NCBI RefSeq assembly: GCF_016863195.1
Contig: NZ_BOOK01000030.1
Location: forward strand, 1-64,000
From: Paraplanobispora takensis
GTDB taxonomy: Bacteria > Actinomycetota > Actinomycetes > Streptosporangiales > Streptosporangiaceae
Reading direction: 5' to 3'
Length of the DNA: 64,000 nt
In this document: piece after piece, positions 33,152-40,532 of the stretch
Position numbering within the stretch: position 1 is the stretch's first letter
How the letters are laid out: every line of letters begins with the position of its first letter
The notes under the pieces: model-generated
Databases searched by the model: none
Told to the model about the DNA's origin: nothing
The model's input: only the letters and a program-made list of their open reading frames with translations
Position numbers and translations under genes: made by a program

Positions 33152-33607
33152 GTGGAAGCCACGATCGCGTTGCGCCTGCCGCGCGACGCAGCGAGTGTTC
33201 CGGTCATCAGGCAGATGCTGGACTCGTCCCTGGACGCCCTGGGCGTGCAGCGTCACATCCGCGAGGACATCCAGCTGATGCTCTCCGAGGCCTGCTCCAA
33301 CGTGATCAAACACGCCGACGACAGCGACGACTACACCGTCCGCACCGAGCTGAGCCGTGACCGCTGCAGCATCAAGGTCGTGGACGCCGGCAGCGGCTTC
33401 GACTTCTCGGGGGCCCGCCAGGTCTCCCCGAGCGCCGAGTCCGGCCGGGGGCTGCTCATCATGCAGGCGCTGGCCGACGACGTCCGCTTCGTCAAGCGGG
33501 AGGACCACGGCTCGGTCGTCTGCCTGGAGAAGACCCTCCTGTTCGAGGAGGACGCCCCCGGCAAGTCGCTGCTGCTGACCGACGAGAGCACTACGTCTCG
33601 GCGATGA
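33152..33607 (+). CDS. Anti-sigma factor type ATPase (RsbW-like)
   Basis: This 151-residue GHKL ATPase is of the RsbW/SpoIIAB type that controls a sigma factor by protein binding and phosphorylation of an anti-anti-sigma protein. The N box is LMLSEACSNVIKHAD, the G1 box VVDAGSGFD, and the G2 region ESGRGLLIMQALADDV. Start GTG 33152 follows AGGAGAG. No sigma or antagonist gene lies next to it, so its partner is elsewhere. The 3' end overlaps the convergent acyltransferase gene by 17 bases. Confidence 0.88.
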   Translation: MEATIALRLPRDAASVPVIRQMLDSSLDALGVQRHIREDIQLMLSEACSNVIKHADDSDDYTVRTELSRDRCSIKVVDAGSGFDFSGARQVSPSAESGRGLLIMQALADDVRFVKREDHGSVVCLEKTLLFEEDAPGKSLLLTDESTTSRR

Positions 33608-35024
33608 CCATGAGCTCCGACAGCTCCTGCTTCAGATAGTCGGTGATCGTCCACACGTCGGGCACCATGTCCCGGCAGGAGATCACCCCCACGTCCAGGG
33701 AGCCGTCGTAGGAGAAGACGGTGATGTTGAGGCCCCCGCTGGCGTCGGTGACGACCGACACCGGGTGGTAGGCCACCAGCCGTACGCCGCAGACGTAGAG
33801 CGGGATCTGCGGGCCGGGGACGTTGGAGATCACCACGTTGATCGGTCCCGCGGTCCCGGCGAACATGTTGAACGCCGCGCGGGCGGCCAGGCCGGTCAGC
33901 GCCGCGGGCATCATGTCGCTGACCTGCTGGAGCCAGGAGGCGGGGGCGAGCGCGGAACGGTCCTTGATCCGCTTCATCGCCTCCTGTACGGCGCGCAGCC
34001 GCTCCACCGGGTCGGCGATCTGCGTGGCCAGCGTGGTGATCATTATGGTGACCTGGTTGCCGCCGCTCTGGTCGCCCGGCGCGCGCAGCGAGAACGGCAC
34101 CCCGGCGACCAGCGGCCGCTCGGGCAGCGCGTCGTGCTTGAGCAGCCACTGCCGCAGCGCCCCCGCGCAGAGCGTCATCACCACGTCGTTGACCGTGGCG
34201 CCGAAGGCGTTCTTGACCCGTTTGACGTCGGCCAGCGGCAGCGCGGCGAAGGCGAACCTGCGGTGGCCGCTGATGCGCCCGCTGAAGGGGGTGCGCGGTA
34301 CGGCCATCCTGGGCAGGTCCGGCACCCGGTTCCCGCCGGTCAGGCGGCGCGCCAGGTCGCGGGTGAGGCGGGAGACCAGCCCGGCCCCGGGCACCTGCGA
34401 CACGACGGGGATCTCGTCCAGGTGCGGGACGGCCTCGACCAGGAACCTGACCGTGGTGGCCGGGTTGACGACGGCCTTGGCGACCGCCCTGCCGATCATG
34501 TCCCGCGTGCCGATCTGCTCCTCCCCCACGGTGGAGGGGGCGGGCAGGCGCTCCGCGGGCTCGGGAGAGGTGTCCATCAGCGAGGCGAGCACGTCGGCAC
34601 CGGTGACGCCGTCGACCGCGGCGTGGTGGACCTTGGTGTACAGGGCCATCCTGCCGCCGGCCAGCCCGTGGATCAGGTACATCTCCCACAGCGGGCGGCG
34701 GCGGTCCAGGCGGCGGGAGTGGATGCGGGCCACCTGCTCGCCGAGCTGCTCCTCGTTGCCGGGGAAGGGCAGCGCCAGCTCGCGCACGTGATAGTCGAGG
34801 TCGATCGAGGAGTCCTCGGTCCAGTACGGGTGGTCCAGGCCGAGCGGGACGGAGACGAGCCGCCGGCGCAGCGGCGCCGCCGCGTGGAGCCGGTCGGCCA
34901 GCAGGGCCAGCAGGTCCGCCCGGGTCAGCTTGCCGTCCAGGATCGCCAGCCCGGCGATGTTCGCCACGTTCGTCGCGGTCTCGAAGTTCAGGAACTGCGT
35001 GTCCACCGCACTGAGCTGCCGCAT
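33591..35024 (-). CDS. WS/DGAT acyltransferase
   Basis: This 477-residue wax ester synthase/diacylglycerol O-acyltransferase joins fatty acyl-CoA to alcohols or diacylglycerol for storage lipids. The catalytic motif HHAAVDG is intact (H133, H134, D138, G139). The conserved PLWEMYLIHGL before it and the C-terminal NVVISNVPGP and VFSYDGSLDVGVI segments are family-typical. Start ATG 35024 comes three bases after the stop of a tiny membrane protein gene, so the two are probably co-translated. Storage lipid formation is common in actinomycetes. Confidence 0.92.
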   Translation of the reverse strand: MRQLSAVDTQFLNFETATNVANIAGLAILDGKLTRADLLALLADRLHAAAPLRRRLVSVPLGLDHPYWTEDSSIDLDYHVRELALPFPGNEEQLGEQVARIHSRRLDRRRPLWEMYLIHGLAGGRMALYTKVHHAAVDGVTGADVLASLMDTSPEPAERLPAPSTVGEEQIGTRDMIGRAVAKAVVNPATTVRFLVEAVPHLDEIPVVSQVPGAGLVSRLTRDLARRLTGGNRVPDLPRMAVPRTPFSGRISGHRRFAFAALPLADVKRVKNAFGATVNDVVMTLCAGALRQWLLKHDALPERPLVAGVPFSLRAPGDQSGGNQVTIMITTLATQIADPVERLRAVQEAMKRIKDRSALAPASWLQQVSDMMPAALTGLAARAAFNMFAGTAGPINVVISNVPGPQIPLYVCGVRLVAYHPVSVVTDASGGLNITVFSYDGSLDVGVISCRDMVPDVWTITDYLKQELSELMVIAET

Positions 35025-35027
35025 CGC

Positions 35028-35186
35028 CTACCTCCAGGGAGTCTGCGCCTCCTCGCGCTCCCGGCCGGTGGTCACGGCCAGTACCGCGAGCACGATGAGA
35101 ACGATCACCGAGATGGCGAGCAGTGCCATCCCGGTGAGCCCGAACACGATCAGGATCGTGAAAATCTCGTCGACCAACTGCCGCAC
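35028..35186 (-). CDS. Small membrane protein coupled to WS/DGAT gene
   Basis: A 52-residue frame opens at GTG 35186 and closes at TAG three bases before the acyltransferase start. It encodes a short N-terminus (VRQLVDEIFTILIVFG), a long hydrophobic run centred on ALLAISVIVLIVLAVLAV, and a charged C-terminal tail (TTGREREEAQTPWR). One or two membrane helices are likely. A later ATG (codon 20) would still leave a single-helix peptide. No family is recognised. Its tight link to WS/DGAT suggests a membrane-anchoring or regulatory partner, which is inference. The ribosome binding site is weak. Confidence 0.5.
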   Translation of the reverse strand: MRQLVDEIFTILIVFGLTGMALLAISVIVLIVLAVLAVTTGREREEAQTPWR

Positions 35187-35285
35187 CGCACAACTTTGCC
35201 CGGATTGGACCCTCTCTATACCACTTTGGAGAGGAGAGTTGGCCGCGGGACGAACTTCTAACCGATGGGTGCGCTCCCGCCCCGG

Positions 35286-36191
35286 TCAGAGCGCGTCGCG
35301 CATCCGCAGGAGGATGTCCTCGGTCTTCGAGGCCTGCTCGGCCTCGATGCACAGGCGCTCCATCACCTCGAGGTAACGGTCGACGTCGGTGCGCTTGTCC
35401 AGATAGACCGCGCTGGTGAGCTGCTCCATGTAGACGATGTCGGGCAGGTCGGGCTGGGCGAAGCGCAGGAGGCTGAAGGGACCGCCGGCCGCGGCGTGCC
35501 CGCCGATGCTGAACGGCGCGATCTGGACGGTCACGTTGGGCTTGCGGATCATCTGCAGGATGTGGTCGATCTGGCCGCGCATCACCTCGGCCCCGCCGAG
35601 CGGGCGGCGCAGCACCGCCTCGTCCAGCACGGCCCACAGGTGGGGGGACTGGGCGCCGTCCAGGATCCGCCGGCGGGCCATGCGCAGGTCCACCCGGCGC
35701 CGGATCTCCTCCTCGGGGGCGTCGGGGAAGCCGAGCCGGATGACGGCGCGGGCGTACTCCTCGCTCTGCAGCAGGCCGGGGACGAACTGGACCTCGTAGT
35801 TGCGGATGACGGAGGCGGCCGCCTCCAGGCTGACGTAGGTCTCGAACCACGTCGGCAGCACGTCGCCGTAGTCGTGCCACCACCCGGGCAGGTTGGCCCG
35901 CTCGACCAGGGCCAGCAGCGGAGCGCGGTCCTCCTCGGCCGTCACGCCGTACAGCGTCAGAAGGTCGGCCACGTCCCGCACCCGGAAGCTGACCCGGCCG
36001 TTCTCCATCCGGCTGACCTTCGAGTGGGAGGCCCGGATGGCGTTGCCCGCCTGGTCGAGGGTGATGTGCCGCTTCTCGCGGAGCCGGCGCAACTGGGTGC
36101 CGAGCACGATTCTCAGCACCGTGGAACTGCCCCGCGCCTGCCCCATTAAGGCGGGCTCGACAGGCTCCTCGTGGGCATTCGATGTGATCAT
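35286..36191 (-). CDS. Scr1-type XRE regulator (DUF5753)
   Basis: This 301-residue regulator has an N-terminal XRE helix-turn-helix (LRRLREKRHITLDQAGNAIRASHSKVSRMENGR, about 34-66) and a C-terminal DUF5753 ligand domain (WWHDYGDVLPTWFETYVSLEAAASVIRNYE). Such proteins are abundant in actinomycetes, paired with a small DUF397 protein and often with an ATPase of the anti-sigma type; all three are present here. M16 is an alternative start. The pair behaves like a toxin-antitoxin-like or developmental regulator in relatives. Confidence 0.9.
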   Translation of the reverse strand: MITSNAHEEPVEPALMGQARGSSTVLRIVLGTQLRRLREKRHITLDQAGNAIRASHSKVSRMENGRVSFRVRDVADLLTLYGVTAEEDRAPLLALVERANLPGWWHDYGDVLPTWFETYVSLEAAASVIRNYEVQFVPGLLQSEEYARAVIRLGFPDAPEEEIRRRVDLRMARRRILDGAQSPHLWAVLDEAVLRRPLGGAEVMRGQIDHILQMIRKPNVTVQIAPFSIGGHAAAGGPFSLLRFAQPDLPDIVYMEQLTSAVYLDKRTDVDRYLEVMERLCIEAEQASKTEDILLRMRDAL

Positions 36192-36293
36192 CTACAGGTC
36201 CTTCGTGCGCGTATTGCGAACCTCTGCCCACCGTGTGTGGCTGTCGCGGGCCTTTACGCTACTCCCGTCGTCCCTTGTATGCCAGATGGAACT

Positions 36294-36545
36294 TTATTCT
36301 TCAACTATCACTCCGGTGAGGTCGTCGAATTCCCCGCTTTTCACCCCGCGGATGAAGGCATCGATCTCCCCGTGCGCATAGACCAGTGCGGGACCTTCCG
36401 GATCACGCGAATTGCGCACCGCGACCCCGCCGCAGGGCAGTTGCGCCAACTCCACGCAGTTGCCGCTGGGGTTGCTGAAGCGGCTCTTACGCCACACGAC
36501 CGCGCCGAGCAAGGTCGCCGGCATCCCGTTACGGAGCTGATCCAT
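36294..36545 (-). CDS. DUF397 protein
   Basis: This 83-residue protein has the DUF397 core: WRKSRFSNPSGNCVELA, then GGVAVRNSRDPEGPALVY and a C-terminal IDAFIRGVKSGEFDDL. It is encoded upstream of the Scr1-type regulator on the same strand, with 102 bases between. DUF397 proteins bind such regulators in relatives. ATG 36545 is preferred over the in-frame start at 36632, since the longer form adds a repeat-coded stretch (MHTQVQMHVQMH) not seen in the family. Confidence 0.88.
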   Translation of the reverse strand: MDQLRNGMPATLLGAVVWRKSRFSNPSGNCVELAQLPCGGVAVRNSRDPEGPALVYAHGEIDAFIRGVKSGEFDDLTGVIVEE

Positions 36546-36595
36546 CCTCGCCTCTCGCCGAATCGGCAGGAACCATTGGAGCCAGCATAGACTTT

Positions 36596-36633
36596 TGTGC
36601 ATCTGCACGTGCATCTGTACTTGCGTATGCACA
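36596..36633. promoter_or_regulatory. GTGCA-rich operator-like array
   Basis: TGTGCAT (36596-36602) and ATGCACA (36627-36633) are perfect inverted arms. Between them lies the palindrome TGCACGTGCA (36604-36613), and TGCATCTG occurs twice as direct repeat (36598-36605, 36610-36617). The array lies between the divergent DUF397 and ATPase genes. It probably binds a dimeric regulator such as the Scr1-type protein. Confidence 0.55.
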
Positions 36634-36699
36634 TGTTGCCGTGCAAGATTACTAACGAGTCACTCTGTACGCGATCACCGTCTCCCCCCAGGGTCGCCG

Positions 36700-37275
36700 A
36701 TGACTGGTTTACACAAGTACGACCTCGCCCCCGTCCGAACAGAGATAAGCGGATGGGAGCGCTGGTTGTCGATGCTCGACCACGTGCTGCCGCCCAGCGG
36801 CCTGCCGCCGTGGTCGGACGGCGAGGAACGCCTGGAGTACCTTCAGCTCGCCGTGCGCGCCATCCCCCAGGAACCCGGGGCACCGCGTGTCGCCCGGCGC
36901 TTCACCGCCGCCTCGCTGCGCTCGTGGGAGCTCGACCCCCTCGTCGACGACACCAACGTGGTCGTCTCGGAGCTGGTCACCAACGCCCTGCGGCACGGCA
37001 TGCGTACCGCCCTCGCCCCCCGTCCGGCCCAGCACGTCAGGGTGGTGCTGTGCCGTACCGAGCACTCGGTGCTCTGCGCGGTCACCGACCCCAGCGACCA
37101 GGGTCCCCGCCTGCGCGAACCCGGCGACGACGCCGAGAGCGGGCGCGGGCTGCAGGTGGTGCAGGCAATCAGCCAGATGTGGGGCTGGTCCCCGCTTGAG
37201 GGCCGGGGCAAGGCCGTGTGGGCGGCGTTCGCCCTTCCCACGCTCAACGGGCGGCGCCTGGAGGCCTGCCGCTGA
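36700..37275 (+). CDS. Anti-sigma type ATP-binding protein
   Basis: This 191-residue GHKL-fold protein of the HATPase_c_2 class has the N box VVVSELVTNALRHG (about 89-102), the G1-like CAVTDPSDQGP (the usual DxGxG is altered) and the G2 ESGRGLQVVQAISQMWG. The class includes small single-domain relatives of RsbW that often lie beside Scr1/DUF397 genes, as here. The gene is divergent from DUF397 with a GTGCA array between. ATG 36700 is chosen because upstream codons encode a cysteine-rich repeat stretch; no good ribosome binding site is visible. Confidence 0.83.
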   Translation: MTGLHKYDLAPVRTEISGWERWLSMLDHVLPPSGLPPWSDGEERLEYLQLAVRAIPQEPGAPRVARRFTAASLRSWELDPLVDDTNVVVSELVTNALRHGMRTALAPRPAQHVRVVLCRTEHSVLCAVTDPSDQGPRLREPGDDAESGRGLQVVQAISQMWGWSPLEGRGKAVWAAFALPTLNGRRLEACR

Positions 37276-37390
37276 CCCGTCCGGCGTAACCCGGTGACCG
37301 TTCATCGCAATGGGGCCGGAATACAGGTCCGAGTATGGAGGAAATTGGATAATCTTCGCTGAGACCTGAAGCCGTTGGACGGAGAACGCC

Positions 37391-38215
37391 ATGGCACCCT
37401 CGGGGCGGGAACGGGCGAAGCTGGACACCTCGATTCCGAGTGAGGGACGGATCGCCGACTATTTCCTCGGCGGCAAGGACAATTTCGCCGCCGACCGGGC
37501 CGCGGCCGAGCGCGTGCTGAGCATCGCCCCCGAACTGCCCGCCATGACCCGCGAGGGCCGCCGTTTCCTCGCCAGGGTGGTCGAGTTCCTCGCCGCGGAG
37601 GCCGGCATCCGGCAGTTCATCGACATCGGCTGCGGCCTGCCCACGCAGGGCAACGTCCACGAGATCGTGCACTCCGTCGCGCCCGAGGCGCGGGTGGTCT
37701 ACGTCGACAACGACCCCATGGTCGTCACCCACGGCCAGGCCCTCCTGCAGGACGACCGCCGGACCGTGGTCGTGGAGGCCGACGTGCGCGATCCGGCGGC
37801 GCTGCTCGGCCACCCGGAGCTCACCCGGATGATCGACTTCGACCGGCCCGTGGCGGTCCTGCTGTTCGCTCTGCTGCACATCCTCCCGGACGACGACACG
37901 GTCACGCAGATCATCACGCACCTGCGGAAGGCGATCGCACCGGGCAGCTATCTCGCCTTCTCCCACGCGGTCGCCGACCTGTGCCCGGAGACGACGGCGA
38001 GGCTGGCGCGCGTCTACTACGAACAGGGCTCGATCACCGGCGGATGGCGGGCGAACCTGCGGACCAAGGCCGAGGTCGAGCGCTTCCTCGACGGCTTCGA
38101 GCCCGTCGAGCCCGGAGTCGTCTACATCCCGCAGTGGCGCCCCGGCGAGGAGATCTCCCACATGGCCGACACGGTGTGGGTGGTCGGCGGAGTGGGACGC
38201 AGGACCAACCGGTAG
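37391..38215 (+). CDS. SAM-dependent methyltransferase (methyltransf_19 type)
   Basis: This 274-residue methyltransferase of the actinobacterial family once called DUF574 begins with the family marker IPSEGRIADYFLGGKDNFAADR. The SAM-binding motif FIDIGCGLPTQGNVHE (about 76-91) is followed by VVYVDNDPMVVTHG and by a substrate pocket with LLFALLHILPDDD. The methyl acceptor is unknown. Relatives are very numerous in filamentous actinomycetes and frequently lie near DUF397 or ATP-binding proteins. Confidence 0.9.
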   Translation: MAPSGRERAKLDTSIPSEGRIADYFLGGKDNFAADRAAAERVLSIAPELPAMTREGRRFLARVVEFLAAEAGIRQFIDIGCGLPTQGNVHEIVHSVAPEARVVYVDNDPMVVTHGQALLQDDRRTVVVEADVRDPAALLGHPELTRMIDFDRPVAVLLFALLHILPDDDTVTQIITHLRKAIAPGSYLAFSHAVADLCPETTARLARVYYEQGSITGGWRANLRTKAEVERFLDGFEPVEPGVVYIPQWRPGEEISHMADTVWVVGGVGRRTNR

Positions 38216-38268
38216 AGGCGGACCGTCCGGCGGGGAGCCGTCCCGCGGAGAACTGCCCGGCGGAGGGC

Positions 38269-38910
38269 TCAGGCGATCTTGACCGTGATCTCCCCGCCGA
38301 GCCGGAAGCCGTCGGTCAGGTCCAGGTCGTCCCCGCTCCAGAAGCGACCCGGGTCGTACCAGTTCGGGCGGCGCCCGCCGGGCAGCAGCCCCATGGCCTC
38401 ATAGGTGACGGCCACGACCTCGGCGCAGTAGGCGCTCTCCAGCGCGCTCTCCTCGCCGCCCCGCTTCAGCAGCTTCGGCACCCGGCCGCGCATCCACCGC
38501 CCGGCCAGCCGCGCCGTGGACGGGAACGGCGTGCCGTCCAGGCGGGCGACCGTCCGCAGGACGGCGTCCTCCATCTCGGCCGTGACCTGCGGCTCCAGCT
38601 GGCGCAGCCAGGCGCGCTGGCCGTACTTGGTGGCCCACACCGAGACGGCCTCACGCATGTCGTGCAGCTGGACGCCGCGCTGGTGGGTCCCCGTCCACAT
38701 GTCGGGCAGGGACCGGCCGAGCTCGGCGTGCCACATCAGCGGGGGCATGTCCTCGATGACGACGGACATCCCGACGTGGTTGACCGGGCTGTTGGTCACG
38801 GTCTGGATGGCCCGGTCCGGCGCCGAACGCCCGCGGAACAGCCATACGTCGCCGGTTCTCGTCAGGTTCAGCGCCTCGTCGAGGCCGATGGTCGTAGCGG
38901 GCATTCCCAT
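38269..38910 (-). CDS. YiiX-like permuted papain-fold hydrolase
   Basis: This 213-residue protein has the circularly permuted papain/NlpC fold of the YiiX/YaeF group. The N-terminal part gives GDVWLFRG (20-27) and the histidine in SPVNHVGMSVVI (H45), and the nucleophile cysteine comes late in ESAYCAEVVAVTYEAMG (C162). Such enzymes cleave amide bonds in lipids or peptidoglycan, but no signal peptide is seen, so it is probably cytoplasmic. It is divergent from a small membrane protein gene that starts 12 bases away. Confidence 0.7.
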   Translation of the reverse strand: MGMPATTIGLDEALNLTRTGDVWLFRGRSAPDRAIQTVTNSPVNHVGMSVVIEDMPPLMWHAELGRSLPDMWTGTHQRGVQLHDMREAVSVWATKYGQRAWLRQLEPQVTAEMEDAVLRTVARLDGTPFPSTARLAGRWMRGRVPKLLKRGGEESALESAYCAEVVAVTYEAMGLLPGGRRPNWYDPGRFWSGDDLDLTDGFRLGGEITVKIA

Positions 38911-38921
38911 ACTCTAGATAC

Positions 38922-39107
38922 ATGCGCTGGTGGAAGATACTCGGTCTGGCAGGTGTCGCGGGCGTCGCCGCGACGGGAGTGGTGGTCGCCCGGGCGGAGC
39001 GGCGCCGCCGCGCCTACACCCCGGACGAGATCCGGACGCGGCTGCGCGCCCGTCTGGAGGAGGCCGGTGAGGAGGCCGCCGAGAAGGAGGCCCGCGAGAG
39101 CTCCTAG
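38922..39107 (+). CDS. Small single-helix membrane protein
   Basis: This 61-residue protein has one membrane helix (KILGLAGVAGVAATGVVVA, about 5-23), a run of arginines (RAERRRR), then a charged helical tail (TPDEIRTRLRARLEEAGEEAAEKEARE). The positive residues after the helix put the tail in the cytoplasm. No family is recognised. It starts 12 bases from the divergent YiiX-like gene, so their promoters must overlap. Confidence 0.7.
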   Translation: MRWWKILGLAGVAGVAATGVVVARAERRRRAYTPDEIRTRLRARLEEAGEEAAEKEARESS

Positions 39108-39135
39108 ACGCTCCCGGGCCTCGGGCGCCGGGCGT

Positions 39136-40077
39136 TCAGGCGTGGGCGGGCTGCTCGTGCTGGACGTGGGCGGGGGGTTCGAGCTGGAAGGTGGAGTGCC
39201 GCAGGTCGAAGTGCCCGCTCAGGCACTCCTGCAGGGCGTCCAGCATCTGCGGCGCGTGGCCGTCGGCGAAGCACTCCTCCTCGACCACGACGTGCGCGGT
39301 CAGCACCGCCATGCCCGAGGTGAGCGTCCAGGCGTGCAGGTCGTGCACCCCCCGCACGTGCGGCACGCCCATGATGTGCGCGCGGACCTCGTCCAGGTCG
39401 ATGTGGGCGGGGGTGGCCTCCAGCAGCACGTTGACGGCCGAGTACAGCAGCCGCAGCGCCCTGGGCACGATGAGCAGGCCGATCAGCACGGCCACGATGG
39501 AGTCGGCGCGGGTGAAGCCGGTCAGCCAGGCGACCAGGGCGGCGGTGATGACGCCCAGGGAGGTCAGGGCGTCGGTGGCCACCTCCAGGAAGGCGCCGCG
39601 CATGTTCAGGCTCTCTCCCCTGACCCGCACCAGCAGCAGCATCGACAACAGGTTGCCCACCAGGCCGATCGCGCCGAACACGAGCATGGAGCCGGCGGCG
39701 ATCTCCGGCGGCCTGGCCAGCGTGAGCCGGGTGACCGCCTCGTACAGCACGTAGGCGCCCAGGCCGAAAAGGACGGCGGCGTTGACCGCGGCGGCCAGGA
39801 TCTCCGCGCGGGCCAGACCGAAGGTCCACCTGGGCGTGGCCGGGCGCCCGGCCAGCGTGATGGCCACCAGGGCCAGCGCGACGCCTGCGGTGTCGGTGAG
39901 CATGTGCCCGACGTCGGCCAGCAGGGCGACGCTGTCGGAGATCAGCGCGCCCGCGAACTGCAGGATCATGACGCCGCCGGTGATGGCCAGCACCCCGGCC
40001 AGCCTGCCGCGGTGGCGTCCGGCACCGGTGAGGTGCCCGTGACCGTGTCCATGACCGTGACTGTGGTTGGCGCCCAC
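39136..40077 (-). CDS. CDF family metal cation efflux protein
   Basis: This 313-residue cation diffusion facilitator exports divalent metals such as zinc, cadmium or cobalt in exchange for protons. The N-terminus is histidine-rich (NHSHGHGHGHGH). Helix 2 carries the metal site LLADVGHMLTD (HxxxD), repeated in helix 5 as FLEVATDALTS with the histidine replaced. The C-terminal cytoplasmic domain contains VRGVHDLHAWTLTSG. Start GTG 40077 has AAGGGGGAG just upstream. It follows cmtR in one operon, so cadmium or lead export under CmtR control is likely. Confidence 0.92.
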   Translation of the reverse strand: MGANHSHGHGHGHGHLTGAGRHRGRLAGVLAITGGVMILQFAGALISDSVALLADVGHMLTDTAGVALALVAITLAGRPATPRWTFGLARAEILAAAVNAAVLFGLGAYVLYEAVTRLTLARPPEIAAGSMLVFGAIGLVGNLLSMLLLVRVRGESLNMRGAFLEVATDALTSLGVITAALVAWLTGFTRADSIVAVLIGLLIVPRALRLLYSAVNVLLEATPAHIDLDEVRAHIMGVPHVRGVHDLHAWTLTSGMAVLTAHVVVEEECFADGHAPQMLDALQECLSGHFDLRHSTFQLEPPAHVQHEQPAHA

Positions 40078-40106
40078 AGTGACTCCCCCTTGGTCGGATC
40101 GTCGGC

Positions 40107-40156
40107 TTGCTCGGCCCGGAGGCCTGCTCGGCCGGAGGCTTACTCGGCCCGGAGGC
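40107..40156 (-). repeat. Three tandem 16-17 bp repeats over the cmtR stop
   Basis: TTGCTCGGCCCGGAGGC (40107-40123), CTGCTCGGCCGGAGGC (40124-40139) and TTACTCGGCCCGGAGGC (40140-40156) lie head to tail. The cmtR stop codon is made by the third unit (TTA on the plus strand), where the other units have TTG or CTG. The stop is thus one base change from read-through. Confidence 0.65.
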
Positions 40157-40490
40157 GGGGGGAGGCGACGCCGGCGGGTCCCGCGCAGGCACGCTCGCCC
40201 TCCACCGCCACCACCGCGGCGCGCAGGTCGTCCAGGGCGTGCCCGAGCCGGTCGTCGGCCAGTTCGTACCGGGTTCGGCGGCCGACCGGGACGGCGACCA
40301 CCAGACCGCAGTCTCGCAGGCACGCCAGGTGGTTGGAGAGCCGGGTCCGGGAGATGCCCAGCCGTTCGGCCAGATCGGACGGGTGCGCCGGCGCCTCACG
40401 CAGGGCCAGCAGCAGCCGGCAGCGGATCGGGTCGGCGAGCGCGCGGCCGAACCGGGCCAGCACCTCCACCTCGGATGCGATCGTCAGCAT
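40140..40490 (-). CDS. cmtR: CmtR-type Cd(II)/Pb(II)-sensing ArsR repressor
   Basis: This 116-residue ArsR/SmtB regulator lets go of DNA when it binds cadmium or lead. The metal ligands of Mycobacterium tuberculosis CmtR are conserved at the same positions: C57 and C61 in NHLACLRDCGLVV and C102 in GERACAGP. The recognition helix lies in LAERLGISRTRLSNHL. A perfect palindrome lies 20-33 bases before the start and is the likely operator. A TATTTT-like -10 box ends six bases before the ATG, so the transcript may be leaderless. It is followed by the CDF exporter gene 62 bases on. Confidence 0.9.
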   Translation of the reverse strand: MLTIASEVEVLARFGRALADPIRCRLLLALREAPAHPSDLAERLGISRTRLSNHLACLRDCGLVVAVPVGRRTRYELADDRLGHALDDLRAAVVAVEGERACAGPAGVASPRLRAE

Positions 40491-40509
40491 GCCGCAAAAA
40501 TACAGGAAA

Positions 40510-40523
40510 CCCTGAATTCAGGG
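40510..40523. promoter_or_regulatory. Palindromic operator of cmtR
   Basis: CCCTGAATTCAGGG is a perfect 14-bp palindrome in the 42-base gap between the WYL gene's stop and the cmtR start. It sits about where the -35 region of the cmtR promoter would be, so binding would block transcription of cmtR and the exporter. Confidence 0.65.
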
Positions 40524-40532
40524 AAACATGTA

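Noticed and set aside
33331-36231. 966-residue minus-strand frame
   Set aside because: It overlaps the WS/DGAT, Scr1 and anti-sigma genes, which have clear motifs. The frame itself has none.
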